Of a stretch of DNA of 5,559 bases, positions 1-4,194 are shown one piece after another (position 1 is the first letter of the stretch; the number at the start of each line of letters is the position of its first letter). The notes under the pieces were generated by a model. That model had not been told where the DNA came from, ran no database searches, and saw only the letters and a list, made by a program, of their open reading frames with translations. The position numbers were made by a program, and so were the translations under genes. This DNA comes from Nitrospirae bacterium CG1_02_44_142. GTDB taxonomy: Bacteria; Nitrospirota; Thermodesulfovibrionia; Thermodesulfovibrionales; UBA1546. Location of the stretch: assembly GCA_001871685.1 (NCBI GenBank), contig MNVK01000045.1, positions 1 to 5,559 on the forward strand, in the 5' to 3' direction.

Positions 1-171
1 AAAAATATCTTCCTTTAAAAGAGAGCCAATCAGGTAAACCTGTCCGGCTCCAAATTCTTCGACTAAGACCTGAGCCGCTTTTTCTGCGGCTGTCCTCGCC
101 TTGTGAAAAAGGCTCAGCCTCATTCTTTCATCATCAGACAATCTGATTTTCCATGCAGCTGTATAATCCAT
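1..171 (-). CDS. Minimal nucleotidyltransferase (MNT-like), N-terminal part only
   Basis: Reading the minus strand from the ATG at 171 gives 57 open codons that run off the left edge. The protein begins MDYTAAWKIR. It has a charged helix (about residues 13-39), then a short strand and the nucleotidyltransferase P-loop-like start QVYLIGS (residues 44-50), followed by LLKEDIF at the edge. This helix-strand-GS arrangement is typical of small stand-alone polymerase-beta-fold nucleotidyltransferases. The DxD metal ligands that should follow lie outside the window, so activity cannot be judged. It belongs to a different subgroup from the two MntA-like proteins further right, because it has a long N-terminal helix and a different sequence after GS. 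There is no Shine-Dalgarno sequence; a good promoter ends 6 nt before the ATG. It may head a further MNT/HEPN pair whose partner would lie to the left. The identification as a nucleotidyltransferase is an inference from the short N-terminus. Confidence 0.68.
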   Translation of the reverse strand, partial: MDYTAAWKIRLSDDERMRLSLFHKARTAAEKAAQVLVEEFGAGQVYLIGSLLKEDIF

Positions 172-174
172 GAA

Positions 175-198
175 CTTAGTATATAAGAAGAGACTAAG
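175..198. repeat. Inverted repeat overlapping the promoter, possible operator
   Basis: CTTAGT (175-180) and ACTAAG (193-198) are perfect 6-nt inverted arms 18 nt apart start to start. They cover the -10 box and most of the spacer of the minus-strand promoter. A repressor bound here would block transcription. The left arm with its flank (TTAGTATATAA, 176-186) recurs exactly at 279-289 in the promoter of the divergent gene. That it is an operator is inference. Confidence 0.4.
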
Positions 199-206
199 AC
201 AGTCAA
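178..206 (-). promoter_or_regulatory. Sigma70-type promoter of the left nucleotidyltransferase gene
   Basis: On the minus strand there is TTGACT (201-206), a 17-nt spacer and TATACT (178-183), close to the sigma70 consensus at optimal spacing. Only six bases separate the -10 box from the ATG at 171. The expected start of transcription is therefore at or next to the A of the ATG, which predicts a leaderless message. Confidence 0.7.
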
Positions 207-212
207 TGTTTC

Positions 213-237
213 ACCGACCGGCGCGCGGTTGTTCGGT
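213..237. repeat. GC-rich imperfect palindrome between divergent promoters
   Basis: ACCGA (213-217) pairs with TCGGT (233-237), and inside it CCG (218-220) pairs with CGG (226-228) around GCGCG, leaving a TTGT bulge. It is a GC-rich island in otherwise AT-rich intergenic DNA. It lies upstream of both divergent promoters, so it would not be in either transcript. It could be a protein-binding site or a remnant. There is no T-tract, so it is not a recognisable terminator. Confidence 0.3.
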
Positions 238-284
238 AGAAGGAAAATTTATGCGGCCCTCCCCTAAATTTATTTCATTTAGTA

Positions 285-290
285 TATAAT
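285..290 (+). promoter_or_regulatory. -10 box of the first mntA-hepT pair, leaderless type
   Basis: A perfect TATAAT sits six bases before the ATG at 297. I see no convincing -35 hexamer at 16-18 nt spacing. The sequence TTAGTATATAA (279-289) that contains it is an exact repeat of 176-186. Transcription would be expected to start at about 297, on the start codon itself, and no Shine-Dalgarno is present. Confidence 0.6.
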
Positions 291-296
291 TTACCT

Positions 297-719
297 ATGA
301 ATCTTGATTTAGAGAAACTTAACGCTGTTTTCCGAAATTACTCTTTCATCGTCTCGGCATACCTTTTCGGTTCGCAGGCCACAGGCAAGACAGGGCCCAT
401 GAGCGATGTAGATATAGCTGTATTGCTAAAAGAACCCCGTCCTAAAGGAAGGGAATTGATGCGTCAGATGAACTACCTCTCCTTCAGAATAGAGGAAATC
501 TTTAAAAAAGAGGTTGATGTGATAGAAATGAACAGTCAGGGACTTATCTTTCAGCATAATGTATTAAGGTCTGGAAATTTGATTTACGATGCAGACCCTC
601 TGTTCCGGGCCAATTACGTAAGCCGGCTGATATCCTCTTATTGTGATTTTGAGCCGACTATCAGGTTTATAAAAAAATTTCATCTGCAGGGCATAAAAAA
701 TAGAGTGGCAAAAATATGA
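297..719 (+). CDS. mntA: MntA-type minimal nucleotidyltransferase antitoxin
   Basis: This 140-residue protein has the polymerase-beta nucleotidyltransferase fold. The signature GSx10DxD is complete: G25-S26, then D37 and D39, with the likely third metal ligand D74 in the strand VDVIEM. In characterised MntA/HepT systems the MNT protein transfers AMP from ATP to a tyrosine of the HEPN toxin and so inactivates it; that role is carried over here by family and context. The C-terminal third (about 101-140) is a helical tail with RANY (104-107) and YCDFEP (115-120), which is echoed in the second MntA of this window (RADY, YFDFMP). The stop codon overlaps the start of the next gene (ATGA, 716-719), the usual translational coupling. 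No Shine-Dalgarno precedes the ATG and a TATAAT lies six bases upstream, so the message is probably leaderless. The family call is firm; antitoxin action is inferred. Confidence 0.88.
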   Translation: MNLDLEKLNAVFRNYSFIVSAYLFGSQATGKTGPMSDVDIAVLLKEPRPKGRELMRQMNYLSFRIEEIFKKEVDVIEMNSQGLIFQHNVLRSGNLIYDADPLFRANYVSRLISSYCDFEPTIRFIKKFHLQGIKNRVAKI

Positions 720-1141
720 GACAGGAAGACATTCAGACAAAGATAGACGTCATTGTAGAGAATCTTGAAAAATTGTCATCTTTAAAGGCAAAAACTTATG
801 AAGACTTTATCTCTGACTTCAGGAATATAGACTCTGTTCTTTACATATTGCAAACCTCAATACAGGCGCTGCTTGACATCGGAAGTTATATAATTGCCAA
901 CCTGGGATTAAAAATGCCTAATACTAATGCAGAGATAGTCAAAATACTTTCCGATGCAGGATACATCCCTGAGGAAAAGATGGAGTCTTACACTGATATG
1001 TCTAAGTTCAGAAATCGCATTGTCCACCTTTACAATCACATAGATACTGAGACACTTTACAAAATATTAACTGATGAATTGGACGACATAAAGGATTTCT
1101 ATAAAAACTTGTTGAAAATCATTGAAACTCACATAGAATAA
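716..1141 (+). CDS. hepT: HepT-type HEPN toxin (putative RNase)
   Basis: This 141-residue all-helical protein has the HEPN active-site motif RX4HXY as R99-NRIV-H104-L-Y106. In HepT toxins the Arg and His form the metal-independent RNase centre of a dimer, and the Tyr is the residue AMPylated by MntA. The upstream helix with DIGSYI (54-59) is a typical HepT/DUF86 feature. Length and order (MNT first, HEPN second) match known MntA/HepT modules. The start overlaps the mntA stop by ATGA and has only a weak upstream GAGTGG, so translation probably depends on ribosomes finishing mntA. The motif is intact, so there is no sign of decay. An RNase target cannot be read from the sequence. Confidence 0.88.
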   Translation: MRQEDIQTKIDVIVENLEKLSSLKAKTYEDFISDFRNIDSVLYILQTSIQALLDIGSYIIANLGLKMPNTNAEIVKILSDAGYIPEEKMESYTDMSKFRNRIVHLYNHIDTETLYKILTDELDDIKDFYKNLLKIIETHIE

Positions 1142-1172
1142 AAATCAGATGGCGCAAGGTTTTTCAGCAGGC

Positions 1173-1472
1173 TTAATTATTCCTGATGCTGACAGTCCCG
1201 GTCTGAGGGTCATAGCTGTATTTTGACATATCCATTTCAGCGCCGATTAATCCTTTAACATCATCAAGAGACCGGGGATACTTATCATTGAGAGCATGAT
1301 ACGCCTGAACAGCCTTTTTTACGGCGTCAAGGTTTGCGGCTTCCCCTGCCTTCTGTGCTTTTTTGTATGAGTCAAGCATAGCGTTGCCGTATTCGGAAAC
1401 CGGGTTCCTGGGCTTTTCATCGCAAGAGGCAAGAAAAGATAATACAGCTAAAATGAGCAATATTTTCTTCAT
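1173..1472 (-). CDS. Small lipoprotein with a pseudopilin-like C-terminal segment
   Basis: The 99-residue product starts with a lipoprotein signal peptide: MKK, a hydrophobic core (residues 4-13) and the lipobox L14-A-S-C17, so Cys17 should be lipidated after signal peptidase II cleavage. Asp18 at position +2 would favour inner-membrane retention by the E. coli rule, which may not hold here. Residues about 48-75 (DAVKKAVQAYHALNDKYPRS and following) resemble the part of type II secretion major pseudopilins (GspG-like) where a helix is followed by an 'N-x-x-YP-x-S' turn. The mature protein is far too short to be a full pseudopilin and lacks the prepilin methylation site, so it is better called a pilin-like lipoprotein of unknown function. 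Its ATG overlaps the stop of the upstream HEPN gene (ATGA, 1469-1472), and AAGG lies a few bases before it. It is therefore the third gene of the second toxin-antitoxin operon, at least in transcription. Confidence 0.75.
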   Translation of the reverse strand: MKKILLILAVLSFLASCDEKPRNPVSEYGNAMLDSYKKAQKAGEAANLDAVKKAVQAYHALNDKYPRSLDDVKGLIGAEMDMSKYSYDPQTGTVSIRNN

Positions 1473-1930
1473 TCAACCTTCATCTTGAGTCTTTCAGGAT
1501 GATTCAGCAGTTTGACTATGTATTTGCAGAAAACCGGAAAATCTCCAAGCTCTTTCTGTATAATTCCATACAGTTCTTTTTCCGTTATTTCTCCATAGAA
1601 ATGAACCATTCTGTTTCTGTATCCCGCCATCTTAAGTAATTTCCCGGAAGCAAACTCAGCAGGGATAATTTTATGTTTTTCAAGAAGCATTGCAATATCT
1701 TTATATGATGCGGGCCTTGCTCCGGGGATTCTGGACAGTATGTGAGAACCTATATCCATCACTGCCTCAAGCGCCCTGTGCAGGTCATAAAATGCGATTC
1801 GGAAATTATCCGGGTCCGCATGAAATTTTTCAAACGTGATACCCTTAAATCTCTCAAGGCTGTTAACAGACTCCTCAATATAATCAAGTTTTTTCTGCAT
1901 TGCTTCTTTGTTAAGCGGTATCCTATACAT
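1469..1930 (-). CDS. hepT: HepT-type HEPN toxin, second copy
   Basis: The HEPN motif RX4HXY is complete as R105-NRMV-H110-F-Y112 (numbered from the ATG at 1930), and the helix with MDIGSHI (58-64) matches DIGSYI of the first copy. The protein aligns with the first HepT along its whole length but is clearly diverged. The frame is open upstream to an ATG at 1987, but the family alignment does not cover that extension, which lies deep in the mntA-like gene. Two nearer starts exist, 1936 and 1930. AAGG is one base before the ATG at 1936, too close to serve it, but seven bases before the ATG at 1930. I therefore choose 1930, giving 153 residues and an 8-nt overlap with the nucleotidyltransferase gene. 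The 3' end overlaps the lipoprotein start. Expected role: RNase toxin neutralised by AMPylation of Y112. Confidence 0.85.
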   Translation of the reverse strand: MYRIPLNKEAMQKKLDYIEESVNSLERFKGITFEKFHADPDNFRIAFYDLHRALEAVMDIGSHILSRIPGARPASYKDIAMLLEKHKIIPAEFASGKLLKMAGYRNRMVHFYGEITEKELYGIIQKELGDFPVFCKYIVKLLNHPERLKMKVE

Positions 1931-2321
1931 GTGCATACCTTGCGCCTGCTGCGGCGTCAAATGCTCTGAGAACAGGCATGAAATCAAAATACATGTTCAT
2001 GACTTCCGCTTCATAATCTGCCCGTTGTTTCGGGCCTGGCTCAAATAAAACCCTGCCGTATCTTACCGCATCATATTGCAAAGGAACTGAGGCTGACTGT
2101 AGAAATACAATGTCAATGGCAAAGGACGGATAAATATCCGCAAATATGGCATATAGTTTCGTATAAATTTTTTTGGAATGCTTAAGCAAACTAACATCTC
2201 TCAAGACAACCCCGATATCTATATCACTCATAGGAGAAGTTCTGCCGATTGATGTTGAACCAAACAGGTAAACAATTGCAACTCCTGAGTCCGTGAGTTG
2301 TTTCCTAATTTTCTTTTCCAT
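1923..2321 (-). CDS. mntA: MntA-type minimal nucleotidyltransferase antitoxin, second copy
   Basis: This 132-residue protein carries an intact GSx10DxD: G21-S22, D33 and D35, with D70 in AIDIVF as the likely third ligand. The segment YLFGS...G-x-T-x-PMSDxDI is shared with the first copy, as is the C-terminal RADY (100-103) and YFDFMP (111-116), so the two are members of one MntA subfamily. It is the first gene of a three-gene minus-strand unit: mntA, hepT, lipoprotein. The expected function is AMPylation of the adjacent HEPN toxin, inferred from family. The start at 2321 lacks a Shine-Dalgarno and has TAAAAT seven bases upstream. Its C-terminus is richer in Ala and Gly (DAAAGA, residues 122-127) than that of copy 1, where the overlapping HEPN start is embedded. 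Confidence 0.87.
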   Translation of the reverse strand: MEKKIRKQLTDSGVAIVYLFGSTSIGRTSPMSDIDIGVVLRDVSLLKHSKKIYTKLYAIFADIYPSFAIDIVFLQSASVPLQYDAVRYGRVLFEPGPKQRADYEAEVMNMYFDFMPVLRAFDAAAGARYAHV

Positions 2322-2328
2322 AGAGAAT

Positions 2329-2334
2329 ATTTTA
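2329..2334 (-). promoter_or_regulatory. -10 box of the second mntA-hepT-lipoprotein operon
   Basis: On the minus strand TAAAAT lies seven bases before the ATG at 2321, with TG two bases further upstream (GTGA-TAAAAT). No good -35 is visible. The predicted start of transcription is within a base or two of the start codon. The 47-nt gap is shared with the divergent EamA promoter, so the two promoters overlap on opposite strands. Confidence 0.45.
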
Positions 2335-2356
2335 TCACAAGTTCTTCCTTATTTAG

Positions 2357-2362
2357 TAAAAT
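2357..2362 (+). promoter_or_regulatory. -10 box of the EamA transporter gene, leaderless type
   Basis: TAAAAT is six bases before the ATG at 2369, the same spacing as at 285-290. A weak -35 (TTATCA, 2332-2337) is 19 nt away. The box is embedded in an inverted repeat, TTATTT (2349-2354) and AAATAA (2359-2364). It is preceded by TTTAGTA (2352-2358), the same word found before the first mntA. Confidence 0.45.
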
Positions 2363-2368
2363 AATCAA

Positions 2369-3238
2369 ATGTGGGTGGTTTTTGCGTTAATATCGGCTTT
2401 CACTCTCGCAACGAGCGATGCGCTTACAAAAAAAGCCCTTAACAGGAGCAATGAATATCTTGTTGCCTGGTTCAGGTTCATTTTTTCCCTGCCCCTGCTC
2501 CTGATTTTATGGCTGTTTGTTCCCGCGCCAAAACTTGACGCTGAATTTTACAGGGCCTTTGCAATCGCCCTGCCCCTTGAGATTGTAACGATTATCCTGT
2601 ATATAAAGGCTTTGAGGGTTTCGCCCCTCAGCCTCACGCTTCCGTTCCTTGCGCTTACACCTGTGTTTTTAATCTTCATCTCATATCTGCTTGTAGGCGA
2701 GAAAGTCTCGCTCCGGGGAGGCGCAGGCATATTCCTCATTGCAGCGGGAAGTTATACGCTGAATATCAGTGAAATAAAAAAAGGCTTACTTGAGCCTTTC
2801 AGAAGCATTCCAAGAGAAAAAGGCTCGGTCTTTATGATAGGCGTTGCGCTTATTTACTGTTTTACTGCATCTCTCGGCAAGATAGCGATAGAGCATTCCT
2901 CGCCGCTTTTTTTTGCAATAACCTATTACATAGCCATAACAATATGCCTTGCGCCCATAGCGCTATGGATGGGAAGGAAAGAACTGAAAGTTTTCTTCAG
3001 TGAAAAACAATTCAAGAGACTTGTCATGCCGGGTATTTTCTTTGCGGTTATGGCTGCAACACACATGGCAGCAATGAAACTAACAAAGGTGGCTTATATG
3101 ATTTCAGTAAAAAGGTTAAGCCTGATTATAGGGATAACATACGGCTACTTTCTTTTCAGGGAAGATAATATTAAAGAGAGATTGCTCGGCGCAATCCTAA
3201 TGCTCATCGGCTTTGTGCTGGTTGTAACGGCTGTGTAG
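2369..3238 (+). CDS. EamA/DMT-family membrane transporter
   Basis: The 289-residue product is almost entirely hydrophobic and fits the 10-helix drug/metabolite transporter fold made of two EamA repeats. Helices lie roughly at 2-20, 33-51, 62-82, 88-108, 117-134, 153-170, 180-200, 219-237, 242-262 and 270-288. The conserved ends of each repeat are visible: SPLSLTLPFLALTP...LLVGEKVSLRGG (85-118) in the first half and KVAYMISVKRLS...FLFREDNIKERLLGA (240-275) in the second. Glu111 and Glu265 sit in the equivalent position after helices 4 and 9. The substrate cannot be told; the family exports amino acids, metabolites or drugs. The start at 2369 places helix 1 at the very N-terminus as usual. There is no Shine-Dalgarno; a -10 box ends six bases upstream. 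The gene converges on rpmA with 46 nt between them. Confidence 0.9.
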   Translation: MWVVFALISAFTLATSDALTKKALNRSNEYLVAWFRFIFSLPLLLILWLFVPAPKLDAEFYRAFAIALPLEIVTIILYIKALRVSPLSLTLPFLALTPVFLIFISYLLVGEKVSLRGGAGIFLIAAGSYTLNISEIKKGLLEPFRSIPREKGSVFMIGVALIYCFTASLGKIAIEHSSPLFFAITYYIAITICLAPIALWMGRKELKVFFSEKQFKRLVMPGIFFAVMAATHMAAMKLTKVAYMISVKRLSLIIGITYGYFLFREDNIKERLLGAILMLIGFVLVVTAV

Positions 3239-3243
3239 TGAGT

Positions 3244-3298
3244 GTTCAGTGACAGTGAACTGTGTCAGTAACTGACACTACCACTTACACTGACACTG
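3244..3298. repeat. Cluster of short palindromes built from GTGTCAGT/ACTGACAC
   Basis: Between the convergent 3' ends of the transporter gene and rpmA there is a near-perfect palindrome at 3262-3278 (GTGTCAGT, one A, ACTGACAC) next to an imperfect one at 3244-3260 (GTTCA...TGAAC). A third copy of ACTGACAC(T) lies at 3289-3297, inside the last codons of rpmA. The pieces are variants of one word in both orientations. The tract could act as a hairpin protecting or ending both messages, but there is no T-tract for an intrinsic terminator. It may instead be an interspersed repeat family. Confidence 0.5.
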
Positions 3299-3569
3299 TT
3301 TCTGCTGCGGGCTCTGCTAACGGATATACGCTTATCTTAAGCGTTGAGCGGTTCTTCCTCTCAAAAGCTACCTTGCCGTCAACCTTTGCAAACAGAGTGT
3401 CGTCAGTTCCTTTTCCCACATTAAAACCGGGATGAAACTTTGTGCCCCTCTGCCTTACAATAATATTGCCTGCGCGGACTACCTGCCCGCCGTATATCTT
3501 AACGCCGAGACGCTGAGACTCGCTGTCTCTGCCGTTTCTTGAACTTCCTACGCCTTTTTTATGCGCCAT
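3285..3569 (-). CDS. rpmA: 50S ribosomal protein L27
   Basis: This is a clear bacterial L27: N-terminus MAHKKGVGSSRNGRDSESQR, which reaches the peptidyl transferase centre, and the family signature GNIIVRQRGTKFHPG (34-48). It starts directly at MAHKK, so it lacks the cleavable presequence seen in Firmicutes. At 94 residues it is slightly longer than the roughly 85 of E. coli; the extra tail AEPAAETVSV is encoded partly by the palindromic repeat tract beyond. The ATG at 3569 lies inside rplU (11-nt overlap), with GGAGG five bases upstream within the rplU coding sequence. The two proteins are therefore translationally coupled. obgE, which commonly follows rpmA, is not here. Confidence 0.98.
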   Translation of the reverse strand: MAHKKGVGSSRNGRDSESQRLGVKIYGGQVVRAGNIIVRQRGTKFHPGFNVGKGTDDTLFAKVDGKVAFERKNRSTLKISVYPLAEPAAETVSV

Positions 3570-3897
3570 CTTGTCCTCCGATTAATATCTCGTTTATCTT
3601 CAGGGCTGTATACTGCTGCCTGTGCCCGTTGGTTTTTCTGTACACCTTTCTCGGCCTCTGCTTATGGACAATAACCTTGTCGCCCTTTACAGCGCCTATT
3701 ACCTCAGCCTTCACTTCTGCGCCCTTAACAAAAGGCACGCCTATTTTATTCTTCTTGCCTTCCTCATCCCTGACCACTGCAAGAACTTTATTTAGCGACA
3801 CGACAGAGCCTGCTTCTTCAGCCATCCTGTCCACCTTTATCGTGTCGCCTGATGAGACTTTAAATTGCTTTCCGCCTGTTTCTATAATCGCATACAT
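3559..3897 (-). CDS. rplU: 50S ribosomal protein L21
   Basis: This L21 has the typical start MYAIIETGGKQFKV, the central KIGVPFVKGAEVKAEV (about 51-66), and the 23S-binding signature RKVYRKTNGHRQQYT (83-97) near the C-terminus. Length from this start is 112 residues, close to the family norm (103 in E. coli). An ATG three codons upstream (3906, adding MKI) is in frame. GGAGG at 3909-3913 is only two bases from that ATG but eleven from the one at 3897. Neither spacing is ideal, but the family N-terminus favours 3897. The last residues GGQDGA encode the Shine-Dalgarno and start of rpmA. First gene of an rplU-rpmA operon. Confidence 0.97.
   Translation of the reverse strand: MYAIIETGGKQFKVSSGDTIKVDRMAEEAGSVVSLNKVLAVVRDEEGKKNKIGVPFVKGAEVKAEVIGAVKGDKVIVHKQRPRKVYRKTNGHRQQYTALKINEILIGGQDGA
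3575..3579 (-). promoter_or_regulatory. Ribosome binding site of rpmA inside rplU
   Basis: GGAGG on the minus strand, five bases before the rpmA ATG at 3569. It lies within the codons for Gly-Gly near the L21 C-terminus, so the same bases encode protein and serve initiation. Confidence 0.85.
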
Positions 3898-3908
3898 AAT
3901 TTTCATTA

Positions 3909-3913
3909 CCTCC
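3909..3913 (-). promoter_or_regulatory. Ribosome binding site of rplU
   Basis: GGAGG on the minus strand. It is two bases before the ATG at 3906 and eleven before the ATG at 3897. The distance argues against the outer start and, with the conserved MYAIIETGGKQ N-terminus, supports 3897. Confidence 0.7.
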
Positions 3914-3922
3914 GGAATGTTT

Positions 3923-3952
3923 ATTAAACACTATCCGGCTTAAAAAAGTCAA
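3923..3952 (-). promoter_or_regulatory. rplU: Sigma70-type promoter of rplU-rpmA
   Basis: Minus strand: TTGACT (3947-3952), 18-nt spacer, TTTAAT (3923-3928). Transcription would start near 3916, giving a leader of about 19 nt that contains the GGAGG. The -10 box lies in a nested palindrome: CCGGA (3912-3916), GTTTA (3919-3923), TAAAC (3925-3929), TCCGG (3934-3938). This could be a binding site. Confidence 0.6.
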
Positions 3953-4045
3953 CCCCGTTAGACGCTTTACAGAGGGGATTGCTCTCTGACAGGGTCAGGA
4001 AATTAATTGATTTTCCGCACGCTGATAGGCCGCTAAATTTTTCCC

Positions 4046-4075
4046 TTGACAACAGTTTTCTCATTTCTTTATTAT
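4046..4075 (+). promoter_or_regulatory. Distal promoter for the PKD-protein gene
   Basis: TTGACA (4046-4051, perfect -35), 18-nt spacer, TATTAT (4070-4075, one mismatch). It would give a leader of about 110 nt before the ATG at 4195. That leader contains a weak hairpin, TTATCA (4093-4098) with TGATAA (4109-4114). I see no riboswitch-like structure or leader peptide in it. Confidence 0.55.
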
Positions 4076-4141
4076 TCAGCCATCCGGCAAAATTATCAGA
4101 GAGGGAAATGATAAGAAGATGAACAATCAGAATGGTGACAG

Positions 4142-4170
4142 TTGATATTGATTGATAGAGAAAATATTAA
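4142..4170 (+). promoter_or_regulatory. Possible proximal promoter for the PKD-protein gene
   Basis: TTGATA (4142-4147), 17-nt spacer, TATTAA (4165-4170). Each hexamer is weaker than in the distal candidate. It would give a short leader of about 18 nt holding the AGGAGG ribosome binding site at 4185-4190. Confidence 0.35.
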
Positions 4171-4194
4171 AATGTTTTTTAGACAGGAGGACTT

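Noticed and set aside
1142..1172. Terminator between the two convergent modules
   Set aside because: The 31-nt gap has a short T run but no convincing stem beside it on either strand.
1742..1969. Open frame of 75 codons on the plus strand opposite hepT
   Set aside because: It lies entirely antisense to the HEPN and nucleotidyltransferase genes, has no ribosome site and shows no recognisable protein pattern.
1937..1987. Longer start for the second HEPN gene (ATG at 1987)
   Set aside because: It would add 19 residues wholly within the nucleotidyltransferase gene that have no counterpart in the first HepT, and AAGG is best placed for the ATG at 1930.
2548..2739. Open frame of 63 codons on the minus strand inside the transporter gene
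   Set aside because: Shadow of the EamA coding sequence; the Arg/Ser-rich product is not family-like.
3539..3943. Open frame of 134 codons on the plus strand opposite rplU-rpmA
   Set aside because: It is antisense to two certain ribosomal protein genes and its Ser/Thr/Phe/Pro-rich product is a typical antisense artefact.
3986..3998. Small inverted repeat CTGAC-AGG-GTCAG upstream of the rplU promoter
   Set aside because: The 5-nt arms and 3-nt loop are within chance expectation for the intergenic stretch, and there is no link to a promoter element.
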